DNA of 64,000 nucleotides from Fodinibius salinus (lineage in GTDB: Bacteria; Bacteroidota; Rhodothermia; Balneolales; Balneolaceae): the NCBI RefSeq assembly GCF_008124865.1, contig NZ_VNHY01000001.1:806001-870000 (forward strand), written 5' to 3'. Position numbers and translations under genes: made by a program. Shown here one piece after another: positions 35,925-45,683 of this stretch (positions are counted from its first letter, which is position 1; every line of letters starts with the position of its first letter). The notes beneath the pieces were generated by a model. It ran no database searches and had not been told where the DNA came from. It worked only from the letters and a program-made list of their open reading frames with translations.

Positions 35925-37178
35925 TTAGAATCTATCAAAGTCATCAAAGGGTGTTCGCGGAGTAATTTGCTTAGGCTCATGGTCCGAAGAATTATTGTCA
36001 TTTTTCTTATCCTTGTCTTTCTTTTTCGACTTTCGTTTACGCTTTTTCCGAGAGTCACTATCTTTTTTCTTTCTCTTCTTTCGAGACCCTTTATCCGAAG
36101 ATTTTTTTCGCTTACGGACTCGCTTCTTGCTCTTCTTTTTCCGCTTTCGTTTTTTTGACGACTTTTTCCCCTTATTATTACTGTTATTATTGTTTCCCTT
36201 ATTCTTGTTCCTGTTGATTTCTTTAAGGTACACTTTCGGCTGTATGATACCTTTCTCATGTGCCGGATCAGTAAATATGGGACGCAATTCGGTAGCAACC
36301 CAAGTCGGAAAGAAATCATCGCGTGCTTCGCGCAGCAAGACATACTCGTTAGTATATCGGGCAGAAAAGTGCGTAATAACCAACAGCTTTGTTTTGGCTT
36401 CATTAGCTACCCGAGCTGCATCTTTAGGCGTGGAATGACCGGTTTCTTCAGCTTTGTCAGCAAGGTCGTTGCTGAATGTGGCTTCGTGAACTAACACATT
36501 TGTATTTTTAGCCAGCTTAACTGAGTTTGGGCAATATTTTGTATCAGTAATATAGGCAAAACTGTCGCCGGGACGCGGATGACCTACAATATCTGCAGAT
36601 TTTACAACCGAACCATCATCAAGTTCAACATCATTACCGGCTTTCAACTCTTTATATTGCCAGTCCTCACTAATGCCCTGCTCTTGTGCTTTCTCAGCAT
36701 CAACCTTTCCGGGCTTGTCTTTCTCCTGGAAGCGATAACCAATACAAAATTTTGTATGATTGAGTGGACGTGCTTCGATGTAGTATTCATCTTCATCAAC
36801 CACACGCTCTTCTTCAAATCCCTCTTCTACTTCAACATATTTAATCGGATAGTTTAGATCGATATTTGCAAACTCAAAGTTCCATTCTACAAATTCTTGC
36901 AAACCTTCGGGACCAACGAGCGTTATTTCCCGATCTCTGCGGTGCAGTTGCAATGTCGAGAGCAGCCCGATAAGTCCTGAGTAATGATCGGTGTCGAAGT
37001 GAGAAATAAAAATGCAATCAATTTGTGAGCGTTTGAGTCCACCCTGCAGCATTCTCATCTGCGTATTTTCACCGCAGTCAAAGAGAAAAACACTACCTTC
37101 TCTCCAAACAGCCACCGAAGAAAGGTGACGTGTCGCTGTAGGGGTTGCAGATCCAACGCCAAGTGGTTCAATAATCAT
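35925..37178 (-). CDS. rnz: ribonuclease Z-like metallo-beta-lactamase protein with lysine-rich tail
   Basis: About 417 residues. The N-terminal metallo-beta-lactamase fold has SHFDTDHYSGL in the place of the RNase Z HxHxDH motif, so the second histidine is Asp. The later GHSTPKDAA and ITHFSARYTN motifs are those of RNase Z. This enzyme trims the 3' trailer of tRNA precursors. I set the start at ATG 37176-37178, preceded by AAAAGGAGT at good spacing; a frame opening 13 codons earlier is less likely. The last 95 or so residues are almost only K, R, S, N and D. It lies between two ABC half-transporter genes. Confidence 0.85.
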   Translation of the reverse strand: MIIEPLGVGSATPTATRHLSSVAVWREGSVFLFDCGENTQMRMLQGGLKRSQIDCIFISHFDTDHYSGLIGLLSTLQLHRRDREITLVGPEGLQEFVEWNFEFANIDLNYPIKYVEVEEGFEEERVVDEDEYYIEARPLNHTKFCIGYRFQEKDKPGKVDAEKAQEQGISEDWQYKELKAGNDVELDDGSVVKSADIVGHPRPGDSFAYITDTKYCPNSVKLAKNTNVLVHEATFSNDLADKAEETGHSTPKDAARVANEAKTKLLVITHFSARYTNEYVLLREARDDFFPTWVATELRPIFTDPAHEKGIIQPKVYLKEINRNKNKGNNNNSNNKGKKSSKKRKRKKKSKKRVRKRKKSSDKGSRKKRKKKDSDSRKKRKRKSKKKDKDKKNDNNSSDHEPKQITPRTPFDDFDRF

Positions 37179-37252
37179 AGTCGTACTCCTTTTAATTTTA
37201 GGTTGAATTGCGTTCAAACAATCAACCTTGATTTACTATTTATTTTATTTGG

Positions 37253-39055
37253 TCAAATTTCAGCCAGCTCTTGTTCTATAAGTTGTTTGTGATACATGAC
37301 TGAATAACGACCTTCTTGCTCGAGTAGTTCCTTATGTGTTCCCTGTTCTACAACTGTTCCATCTTCCAGATAGTATATAACATCTGCATCTTTTATTGTA
37401 GATATACGATGGCTAATCATTAAAGTTGTCCTTCCTTTAAGTTCATTTCTGAGATGTTGTAGAATAGCTTCTTCAGTTTTCGTATCAACTGCACTTAAGG
37501 AATCATCGAGAATAATAATTTTAGGATCCCGAATCAATGCTCGTGCGATGGCAGTACGCTGCTTCTGCCCACCTGAAAGCGTAATACCTCGTTCTCCCAA
37601 AATTGTTTCAAATTGTTCTTCAAAATCAAGAATATTATCACGTACCTGAGCCTTTTCAGCGGCTTCTTCAATTTCATTTTGATCGGCATTTCGTGTGCCA
37701 AAAGCAATATTTTCACCAATGGTATCAGAAAACAGGAAGGTATCTTGGGGGACGAGCCCAATATTTTTGCGAAGCAGCTCGAGCGAAATCGTAGATATAT
37801 CCTGTCCGTCGATAAGTATTTGTCCTTCTGTTGCATCATACAATCGTGGAACTAGTTGTACAAGCGTTGTTTTACCACTGCCGGTTCGCCCCACGATAGC
37901 CGCATTTTGACCGGCTTCAACCTTAAGATTTACATTTTTAAGAGCATATTCTTCGGCACCGGGATACTTAAAGGATACATCCCGAAATTCAATCCCCCCT
38001 TCAATAGACTGTACATCAAAATTGGTCTGAGCATGGTCCGAAATTTCAACATCTTCGGTTAGCAGCTCATCAATACGTTTCCATGAGGCCATTGACTGCT
38101 GAAATCTGTTGACAGTATATCCCAACGAGGCCACCGGCCACGTCAAATAGGCCACATATACAATATACTCCAAGATGTTACCTACCGTAAGCTGCCCTTC
38201 TATCACCAGTTGACCAGCTTTCCAGACTACTATCACAATCGATAATCCAATCAGCAGATTTAATGTAGGATGGAAAAGCGATTCTACCAGATCAAGCCGT
38301 AGCTTTTTTGTGCGATAAGATTCGCTTTCTTTGTCAAAACGTTTTTGCTCATGCTTTTCTCGGTTATACGCTTTAATCAGGCGGATACTCGAAAAGGATT
38401 CTTTAGCACGACCAGCAATATCAGAATATTGCTCCTGTATAATGCGTGAATAATTATTGATATATCCACTAATCCAATAAGCAAAAGCTGAAAGAAACGG
38501 GAGTGGCAGCAGTGCCCACATAGTTAACTCGGGACTTACAATAATCATCATGGTGATGATAAATCCTGCACGCGTAAGTGTATTAATGGTATACATGTAG
38601 GCTGGACCAAAATACTCTCTTACTTTTGAGACATCTTCGGTAGCCCGAACATATATTTCGCCAGATTTATAATTACTATAAAATCGCTGGGGTAGCTTTA
38701 ATAACTTATTAAAGATGTCGTTCCGCAGATCAAATTCAATTTTTCGGGAAGCTACAATGAGTGTCTGCCGGGTAGCAAAAAGTAAAATGCCGGATAACAG
38801 CACCGCTCCAACCAAGAAAAGTGCATTCTTAGCTAACGGCCAGCTGGCACTACTGTTAAATAATACAGTAACAATGCTGTCTAAATTTCCTGATGAAGTC
38901 TGTAATTCAACATTTGAAATTTGATCAACTGTTCGACGTAAAAAGACCGGAATCCAAACCAAGAAAAAGTTGGAAGCCATCAAAAATATCGAGCCCCATA
39001 TAATGGTGCTCGTATATTTTTTAAAATATTGGTTTAGCTTCTTAAGCGAGCTCAC
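37253..39055 (-). CDS. ABC exporter half-transporter, degenerate-site type
   Basis: A 600-residue MsbA-type half-transporter with six membrane segments followed by an ATPase domain. Walker A is GRTGSGKTT, the signature is a normal LSGGQKQR, but Walker B reads IIILDDSLSAVD, with Asp in place of the catalytic glutamate. The H-loop ISHRIST is intact. Degeneracy of this kind on one subunit, with a changed signature on the partner (34128-35912), is the pattern of heterodimeric exporters such as TM287/288. It follows the FAD oxidoreductase by 48 bp. Confidence 0.9.
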   Translation of the reverse strand: MSSLKKLNQYFKKYTSTIIWGSIFLMASNFFLVWIPVFLRRTVDQISNVELQTSSGNLDSIVTVLFNSSASWPLAKNALFLVGAVLLSGILLFATRQTLIVASRKIEFDLRNDIFNKLLKLPQRFYSNYKSGEIYVRATEDVSKVREYFGPAYMYTINTLTRAGFIITMMIIVSPELTMWALLPLPFLSAFAYWISGYINNYSRIIQEQYSDIAGRAKESFSSIRLIKAYNREKHEQKRFDKESESYRTKKLRLDLVESLFHPTLNLLIGLSIVIVVWKAGQLVIEGQLTVGNILEYIVYVAYLTWPVASLGYTVNRFQQSMASWKRIDELLTEDVEISDHAQTNFDVQSIEGGIEFRDVSFKYPGAEEYALKNVNLKVEAGQNAAIVGRTGSGKTTLVQLVPRLYDATEGQILIDGQDISTISLELLRKNIGLVPQDTFLFSDTIGENIAFGTRNADQNEIEEAAEKAQVRDNILDFEEQFETILGERGITLSGGQKQRTAIARALIRDPKIIILDDSLSAVDTKTEEAILQHLRNELKGRTTLMISHRISTIKDADVIYYLEDGTVVEQGTHKELLEQEGRYSVMYHKQLIEQELAEI

Positions 39056-39103
39056 AAAAAGTAGTTATCTCGTTTTGAAAAGATCTGATCGTCTCGATTG
39101 CGC

Positions 39104-40138
39104 TCAGGCAGTAACGGTACTGTATTTATTAATCCAATATTCCGCCAGGTTATAACCGGAAATAAAGGCATCTTCTAATGAATTACCACCTAAGTAGTCC
39201 CCTATTAACGCAAGTGGAGCTTCATCCATTTCCAGTTCCATAAAATATTCATCAATAGGATTTTGCGACTGAAAATACTTCCAGCGGTGCAGATAGGTAG
39301 ATTGAGGCTGTAAAATCCAGGATCCGACTATCTCTGAAGCCTCTTCTAACAAGGCTTCTTCTACTCTTTCTTCATCTGATTGTGCGAATTTCCTAAAGAA
39401 ATCGGGCGCAGATTGTATAACCAATCCTGCTACAGAATCTTCATCTCTCTTTGAAGATTCATTGCCTGTCCATTGGATTGCACTGTTATCACCTTCAATA
39501 CCATTCCAGTCAGGTACTTCCTCATCAAAAGTACAGGCCAACGCCATACAGCCATCGTAGCGAACCTCATCAATATGTCGAATAATTTTTCTAGTTGCCG
39601 TACGATTCTGTACCGTCTGAATGATACCATAAGCTTCTACCGCCGGTGTCGCTACCAACACAGCATCACACTCAAATACACTTGTATCGGTAAGGTTAAT
39701 CATCCAAGAACGTTTTTTGGAAGTATCAGGACCAAGATATGTAAGACCTGCAGCCTGTTTATCAGCCATAACATCAACCCATCGGCTTAATCCCTCTGCG
39801 ATAGTCTGATTTCCCTTTTCCCCGAAATAATTTACTTGGGAATCCGAATTAGGATTAACTTTATGAAACTCAGTACCATCATAAAAACTGAACTCTTGTA
39901 CCCATTTTCGCACATTGCCCTTTTCAGCTAAACGATCAAGAAAATGCTGAAAATTTTGCCCACGGGCATGAATATGGGAGATACCATAATCCAGAACCAT
40001 ATCATCTAGTTCTACTGTTGCCAAACGTCCACCAAGCGATCTATTCTTTTCTATCATTGTCACATCATGACCGGCATCCGCCAATCGCTTACCAGCTACA
40101 AGTCCTGAAAGTCCGGCACCTATTATTCCTATAACCAT
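39104..40138 (-). CDS. FAD-dependent oxidoreductase, renalase/amine-oxidase-like
   Basis: A 344-residue flavoprotein. The Rossmann motif is IGAGLSGLVAGKRLADAGH at the N-terminus, ending at the acidic IEK, with GGRLAT after it. The distal segment LALIGDYLGGNSLEDAFISG contacts FAD in the renalase group. Soluble. The substrate cannot be told. It appears to be the first gene of the operon with the two ABC subunits and RNase Z. Confidence 0.82.
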   Translation of the reverse strand: MVIGIIGAGLSGLVAGKRLADAGHDVTMIEKNRSLGGRLATVELDDMVLDYGISHIHARGQNFQHFLDRLAEKGNVRKWVQEFSFYDGTEFHKVNPNSDSQVNYFGEKGNQTIAEGLSRWVDVMADKQAAGLTYLGPDTSKKRSWMINLTDTSVFECDAVLVATPAVEAYGIIQTVQNRTATRKIIRHIDEVRYDGCMALACTFDEEVPDWNGIEGDNSAIQWTGNESSKRDEDSVAGLVIQSAPDFFRKFAQSDEERVEEALLEEASEIVGSWILQPQSTYLHRWKYFQSQNPIDEYFMELEMDEAPLALIGDYLGGNSLEDAFISGYNLAEYWINKYSTVTA

Positions 40139-40227
40139 CGATTATTTCTCCTTGTTCTACTATTCGATTTGGGAATCATAAAATCAGAAATTTTATGACC
40201 AAACGCTATGTTTTTTGAGCTGAGGTC

Positions 40228-41589
40228 TTAAAAAATACGAACTTGGGGTTCTACCGCATCCTTATCAAGAAGTGCAGGCCAATAGGCTACCACACCGCTT
40301 GCTTTGGGGCGCCCGCCTGCAAAACCGGTAACCCCGCTGGGACCGGTAAGGATCAACGGAGCCATCTCTTTACCGAATCTGTTGAGATCGTCCTTGTTTG
40401 GGCCTGACAACGACACGCGCATCTGTACTTCTTCGTGTTCTTCTGCAAGTATCTCTTCGGTAATCGGCTCTTCACTGCATCCATTAACCCCCACATATTC
40501 TACACGATAATCATCGAACTCCAGATCCAACGCATCAGCACGATTACGTAAAATATCTCCCGCTTTTTTCGCTTTTTTAAGAGCATCCGGCCATGAATAC
40601 ACCAGCGTTGATGAAAGTTTATATCCATCATTATAGCTGGCTGAAATTTTATAGGTATCCGTCTTGGGACGACCCTCAATACCATGAACGTGCACTTTGT
40701 TTTCTCCGTCAGACTCGAGCTTAACTGATGTAAAGTCGGCAATGCAATCCGGAGTAATATATTCGGCAGGGTCCCCAATCTCATACATCAGCTGCTCTTT
40801 CACCGTCATCTTGTTGAGTAAACCGCCGGTATCCTCATGCTTGGTAACATAAAAATTACCGTCGGGTTTGGCCTCAATAATAGGAAAACCAATGTCCGTA
40901 AAGTCATCCACTTCTTGCCAGTCAGTAAAGTTACCGCCGGATACTTGTGCCCCACATTCAATAATGTGACCCGCAATAGTACCAGCACTCATCTTATCAT
41001 AATCATCAAACGACCAGCCGAATTCGTGCACCATCGGCGCCAGTGTAAGGCCCGTATCGGTAACACGACCAGTAACAACAATATCAGCCCCTTTGTTTAG
41101 TGCTTCAACAATAGGACGGCAACCAAAATATACATTGGCGCTTAACAACTCGTCCTTCACAGTAGTCACCGGTTCGCCGGTCTCCATATTGGCAAGAGAA
41201 TGACCATTGCTAATTAACTCGTCAAGATCATCAAGAATATCATCACCATCCACAACGGCAACGGTAATATCATCATACCCTTGCTCGTCGATAGCTTCTA
41301 AAATTTTGTCTTTACAAGCTTCGGGATTTACACCGCCCGCGTTGGAAATTACTTTAATTCCTTTTTCAGCAATATCCGGCAGCACTTCGCTCACCACCCC
41401 CACAAAATCGCGGGCATAACCATAATCGGCATTACGCATTTTTTGCTTTTGCATTATCGACATGGTGACCTCGGCAAGATAATCCATCACCAAATAATCA
41501 ATGGGGCCTTTACGTACCTGCTTGATGGGTGCATTGGGCAGATCGCCCCAAAATCCCTGTCCGGATGCTATTCTGATAGATTCGTTCAC
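40228..41589 (-). CDS. AtuA-like (DUF1446) protein
   Basis: About 453 residues. The opening IRIASGQGFWGDLPNAP is the family's start, and GADIVVTGRVTDTGLTLAPM and GGNFTDW are conserved. AtuA proteins belong to acyclic terpene catabolism, but their biochemical role is not settled, and no other atu genes are here. I put the start at GTG 41587-41589: the next upstream candidate, TTG at 41647-41649, coincides with the -33 element of a promoter. The name therefore rests on family similarity only. Confidence 0.85.
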   Translation of the reverse strand: MNESIRIASGQGFWGDLPNAPIKQVRKGPIDYLVMDYLAEVTMSIMQKQKMRNADYGYARDFVGVVSEVLPDIAEKGIKVISNAGGVNPEACKDKILEAIDEQGYDDITVAVVDGDDILDDLDELISNGHSLANMETGEPVTTVKDELLSANVYFGCRPIVEALNKGADIVVTGRVTDTGLTLAPMVHEFGWSFDDYDKMSAGTIAGHIIECGAQVSGGNFTDWQEVDDFTDIGFPIIEAKPDGNFYVTKHEDTGGLLNKMTVKEQLMYEIGDPAEYITPDCIADFTSVKLESDGENKVHVHGIEGRPKTDTYKISASYNDGYKLSSTLVYSWPDALKKAKKAGDILRNRADALDLEFDDYRVEYVGVNGCSEEPITEEILAEEHEEVQMRVSLSGPNKDDLNRFGKEMAPLILTGPSGVTGFAGGRPKASGVVAYWPALLDKDAVEPQVRIF

Positions 41590-41619
41590 AACTGGTTGGT
41601 TTTGTGTTGAATTTCTCTG

Positions 41620-41649
41620 CAAAGATAAGAGATCATCAAACACTAACAA
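41620..41649 (-). promoter_or_regulatory. Bacteroidota-type promoter of the AtuA-like gene
   Basis: On the minus strand TTG (41647-41649), 19 nt, then TATCTTTG (41620-41627). Start of transcription near 41613 leaves a leader of about 24 nt before the GTG start. It lies in a 258-bp divergent gap with the gene at 41848. Confidence 0.55.
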
Positions 41650-41847
41650 AAAGAAGTGACAGGTAAAAAAGCAATTAAGAGTAATTATAAAATAGAACGT
41701 GAAAACTATTGTTTACTTTAAACCTTTCTTTTTTAAATACCTTTCATATTTACCTTTTATTAAAAAAAGAGCTGAATTTTAGGCAAAAGTTGACTTATTT
41801 AAGGAATACCAAAATCAAACACCTTCTATCCTGATCAGCCCTCCAAT

Positions 41848-43263
41848 ATGTCTTTTGATGTTACTATAATCGGAGCAGGTCCTAATGGATTGGCAGCCGG
41901 TATCCACTTGGCACAAAAAGGACTTTCCGTTAAAGTATTCGAAAAGTCTGGTACTATCGGCGGTGGTACGCGTACGCAGGAACTTACACTGCCCGGTTTC
42001 CAGCATGATGTGTGCTCCGCCATTCATCCGTTGGCCAAAGCCTCTCCTTTTTTGCGATCTCTCCCTCTTGAAGACTACGGCCTCCAGTGGATACAACCTG
42101 AAGTGCCCGTCGCCCATCCGCTCGATGACCAACCTGCAGGTGCACTTTTTCGGTCGCTGGATAAAACTGCAGATTATCTTGATAAAGATGGATTGATCTA
42201 CAAAAAATTACTTACCCCCTTTGTCTCATCCTGGGATGATCTTATGGCCGATATTCTGGGTCCCTTCTCACCTATTCCCCACCATCCCTTCTTGACGACT
42301 CGTTTTGGCTTAAAAGGACTTCGCTCAGCTCGCGGACTTGCCCAAAAATTTACCACCTCAAAAGCCCGCGCCACTTTTGCAGGCCTTGCCGCACACGGTA
42401 TTCTGCCATTTCATAAAACAGCAACTGCTGCTATTGGACTTGTATTAGGAATTACAGCACATACAGTTGGCTGGCCCTATCCCAAGGGTGGATCCCATAA
42501 TTTAACAAAAGCAATGGCACAATATTTCGAATCAGTCGGCGGTAGCATCGAAACAAATGCACAAATTACGTCGGTGAAAGAATTACCTGAATCTTCAGCT
42601 ATATTTTTTAATAACACTCCAAAACAAATCTTGGATATAGCCGGGGATGAACTCCCTAAGACCTACATGAGGAAGTTACAAAACTATAAATATGGCAGTG
42701 GGGTATTTAAATTAGATCTGGCACTCAGCGATCCCATTCCCTGGAATGATGAAACCTGTCGTAAAGCCGGGACAGTACATGTTGGAGGCACCTTCAAAGA
42801 AATTGCACATTCAGAACAACAGTCGGCCAAGGGCGATCATCCTCAAAAACCTTATGTGCTAGTAGCTCAACAAAGTCTTGGGGATAGCAGTAGAGCTCCA
42901 TCGGCTAAACATACCTGCTGGGCCTACTGCCACGTTCCAAACGGATCAACCCAGGATATGACTGAACCCATTTTAAATCAGATTGAACGATTTGCACCGG
43001 GCTTTCGTGACTGCATAATCGGCCGACACGCAATGAATACCAATGCTCTGCAGGCCTACAATCCCAACTATATCGGCGGGGATATCAACGGCGGGCGGCA
43101 AGATATCACTCAGCTATTTACACGGCCCACAGGCTTATTTAACCCCTATCACATTCCAAAAACGAATATGTATATATGTTCCTCTTCTACACCACCGGGC
43201 GGAGGCGTACATGGCATGTGCGGTTTTCATGCGGCTGAATCGGCTCTGCGAAATTTATTGTAG
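41848..43263 (+). CDS. phytoene-dehydrogenase-like flavoprotein (PYROXD2-like)
   Basis: A 471-residue FAD/NAD(P)-binding protein. The dinucleotide-binding motif IIGAGPNGLAAGIHLAQKG is followed by the CrtI-like GGGTRTQELTLPGF. It ends with SSSTPPGGGVHGMCGFHAA, the C-terminal FAD-contact motif of phytoene desaturase/PYROXD2 proteins. The true carotenoid desaturases usually cluster with crtB, which is not here, so the substrate is unknown. It is divergent from the AtuA-like gene and convergent with endonuclease V. Confidence 0.82.
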   Translation: MSFDVTIIGAGPNGLAAGIHLAQKGLSVKVFEKSGTIGGGTRTQELTLPGFQHDVCSAIHPLAKASPFLRSLPLEDYGLQWIQPEVPVAHPLDDQPAGALFRSLDKTADYLDKDGLIYKKLLTPFVSSWDDLMADILGPFSPIPHHPFLTTRFGLKGLRSARGLAQKFTTSKARATFAGLAAHGILPFHKTATAAIGLVLGITAHTVGWPYPKGGSHNLTKAMAQYFESVGGSIETNAQITSVKELPESSAIFFNNTPKQILDIAGDELPKTYMRKLQNYKYGSGVFKLDLALSDPIPWNDETCRKAGTVHVGGTFKEIAHSEQQSAKGDHPQKPYVLVAQQSLGDSSRAPSAKHTCWAYCHVPNGSTQDMTEPILNQIERFAPGFRDCIIGRHAMNTNALQAYNPNYIGGDINGGRQDITQLFTRPTGLFNPYHIPKTNMYICSSSTPPGGGVHGMCGFHAAESALRNLL

Positions 43264-43370
43264 GAGAACTTTGAAAATCTCGACTGTCCTCCTGAATCAT
43301 CAGCTGAAATTATCTCCGCATCTTTCAGCGGCTATTATCAACCAGTTAAATTTAGCTTTTAGATACAGAG

Positions 43371-44075
43371 TCAATTTTTAAAATAACCTTCTTCTGCTTC
43401 CCCTCTTCGCAATTTATTAGCCCACTTGTGAGCCAACCTTGTTGTCCGTGGCAGTTTATATTTTGTCAAACATTTCATCACCACCGAATAAGCATCATCA
43501 GAAGACAATCTGTGCCCCGGCGAAACATAAACGGGATTTACGTTAGTACGGCTTCGTAATGCCATTCCCACAGTCTCACTGCCATCAATGAGTGGTACCC
43601 GCTCCCCTTTTTGGGAGCTCAGTTCATCATGGCTACCCGTTAAAATATTTTTTGCACATCCTATGGTTGGATGTTCAATTTCAATACCCAAATGCGTAGC
43701 TATGCCCATTCGCCGGGGATGCGCAATGCCGTGTCCGTCTAATATGAGTACATCCGGTTTCTGTTCAAGCTGATCCCACGCTTTTAACAAGATCGGCAGC
43801 TCCCGAAATGCCAATAATCCCGGGATATAGGGAAAGGACGTTTTATCGGAAACGGTTGATCGGGCTACTATATTCAAATCAGGGAGGCCTAAAATAATGA
43901 TGCCCGCATGCATCAAGTTGGAACCCTGATTAAAAGAAATATCAGCTCCTGCTACAAACTGTGGCTCATCAGCAAGCGGCTCCAAAGAAATCTGCTGGCG
44001 CAATTCTTGCTGTAGCTTCTTAGCCTTGGTGGGATCAATAGTTTTATAATAATCAAGTCTATCACCACTCATCAA
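43371..44075 (-). CDS. nfi: endonuclease V (deoxyinosine 3'-endonuclease)
   Basis: A 234-residue DNA repair enzyme that nicks next to deoxyinosine. The metal-binding aspartates lie in GADISF and LILDGHGIAHPRRMG. The C-terminal YVSPGHRLSSDDA and THLGIEIEHPTIG segments are conserved. The start is ATG 44073-44075, with a second ATG right after. It is divergent from the decarboxylase gene. Confidence 0.93.
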   Translation of the reverse strand: MMSGDRLDYYKTIDPTKAKKLQQELRQQISLEPLADEPQFVAGADISFNQGSNLMHAGIIILGLPDLNIVARSTVSDKTSFPYIPGLLAFRELPILLKAWDQLEQKPDVLILDGHGIAHPRRMGIATHLGIEIEHPTIGCAKNILTGSHDELSSQKGERVPLIDGSETVGMALRSRTNVNPVYVSPGHRLSSDDAYSVVMKCLTKYKLPRTTRLAHKWANKLRRGEAEEGYFKN

Positions 44076-44145
44076 ATATCAAATAGTTAAAATATTTTGT
44101 TATTTAACAGATGCATAAAAATTGGCAGATCAACGTATCAACACA

Positions 44146-45564
44146 ATGAATAATAGCAAATTTCGCAAGTATGCTCACGAATTGGTCGACTGGATGGCCG
44201 ACTATTTTGAAGAAGTCGAAGAATATCCCGTAAAGCCAGACGTACAGCCGGGTGATATTTTACAGCAGCTTCCTAATTCAGCTCCCGAGCAAAGTGAGTC
44301 ATTTGACTCCATCTTCGAGGATTTCAATGATACTATTATACCAGGTATGACCCACTGGGAAAGCCCTAACTTTATGGGCTACTTCCCCGCAAACAAAAGT
44401 TATCCATCGGTGCTGGCCGAAATGCTGACGGCAACACTCGGCGCCCAGTGCATGAGCTGGCTGACCTCCCCTGCTGCCACCGAACTTGAAGAACAGGTAA
44501 TGGTATGGTTGCGCAAACTCATTGGCATGCCGGAATCATTTACGGGTGTCATACAAGGTACCGCTTCTACTTCTACCCTTTGCGCACTGCTGATGGCCCG
44601 CGAACAGATTACCGATTTTGAGGTTAACGAAACCGGATTTCCCAGCGATGAACAGTTCACCGTTTATTGTTCTGCAGAAACACATTCCTCTATCGAAAAG
44701 GATGTAAAGATTGCAGGCTTTGGCCGGAGACATCTGCGTAAAATTCCTGTGGATAAGAATTTTGCCATGCAGCCGAAGAAGCTGGAGCAAGCAATTCGCA
44801 GTGACCTTGAAGACGGATACTCACCCACTGCTGTTGTAGCTACCGTCGGTACAACCGGATCTACAGCCATCGACCCACTGCAAGCAATTGGTGAAATTTG
44901 TACAAAATATGATGTATTCCTGCATGTAGATGCAGCCTATGCCGGTACAGCACTTATTCTTCCTGAAAACCGCTGGATGAATGAAGGCATAGAACATGCT
45001 GATTCTTTTGTATTTAATCCTCACAAATGGATGTTTACCAATTTTGACTGTTCAGCATTCTATGTTCAAGATGAAGCACTGCTGGTACGCACCTTTGAGA
45101 TTATGCCGGAGTATCTGAAAACTCCCGAAGATCAGCGCGTTAAAAACTATCGCGACTGGGGTATTCCGCTGGGACGACGTTTCCGAGCTCTCAAACTCTG
45201 GTTTGTACTGCGAAGTTTCGGGGTTGAGGGATTGCAGGAAAAAATTCGTCACCATATTTCTCTGGCGCAAAATCTAAAAGACAAGATTCAACAACATAAC
45301 CATTTTGAAATGCTGGCTCCGGTACCGCTAAATACACTATGTTTTCGATTCCATCCGAATTATATAGATGATGAAGAAAAACTTGATGAACTGAATGAGA
45401 AACTGCTCAACACCATACAGAAAAGCGGTGAACTTTTTTTAACACATACCAAACTGGGTGGGTCTTATACCATCCGTATGGTACTGGGCAATACTAATGT
45501 AACAGAAACGCATATGAAAAAAGCTTGGAAACTAATCACAGAAAAAGCCAATCAATTACTGTGA
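44146..45564 (+). CDS. PLP-dependent aromatic amino acid decarboxylase family protein
   Basis: About 472 residues. The family's N-terminal helix-strand MADYFEEVEEYPV and PGMTHWESPNFMGYFPANK are clear. The PLP-contact aspartate lies in HVDAAYAGTA and the Schiff-base lysine in NPHKWMF, a signature of group II decarboxylases (DOPA, tyrosine, tryptophan). The substrate is not fixed by the sequence. I use ATG 44146; an earlier TTG at 44122 would add eight residues. It is the last of a run of divergent single genes. Confidence 0.9.
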   Translation: MNNSKFRKYAHELVDWMADYFEEVEEYPVKPDVQPGDILQQLPNSAPEQSESFDSIFEDFNDTIIPGMTHWESPNFMGYFPANKSYPSVLAEMLTATLGAQCMSWLTSPAATELEEQVMVWLRKLIGMPESFTGVIQGTASTSTLCALLMAREQITDFEVNETGFPSDEQFTVYCSAETHSSIEKDVKIAGFGRRHLRKIPVDKNFAMQPKKLEQAIRSDLEDGYSPTAVVATVGTTGSTAIDPLQAIGEICTKYDVFLHVDAAYAGTALILPENRWMNEGIEHADSFVFNPHKWMFTNFDCSAFYVQDEALLVRTFEIMPEYLKTPEDQRVKNYRDWGIPLGRRFRALKLWFVLRSFGVEGLQEKIRHHISLAQNLKDKIQQHNHFEMLAPVPLNTLCFRFHPNYIDDEEKLDELNEKLLNTIQKSGELFLTHTKLGGSYTIRMVLGNTNVTETHMKKAWKLITEKANQLL

Positions 45565-45683
45565 TGAATATGTCTCAACCACTTAACTGACAAAACTGCT
45601 ATTTGTAGGAAATGAATTCCATCGGTATGTTGCTATCCAATTATGAAATACAGCAATAATGCTAAATAAAGAAATTCAATTTT

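Noticed and set aside
41590-41649. TTG start for the AtuA-like gene at 41649
   Set aside because: That TTG is the -33 element of a promoter, and the extra residues do not match the family's start.
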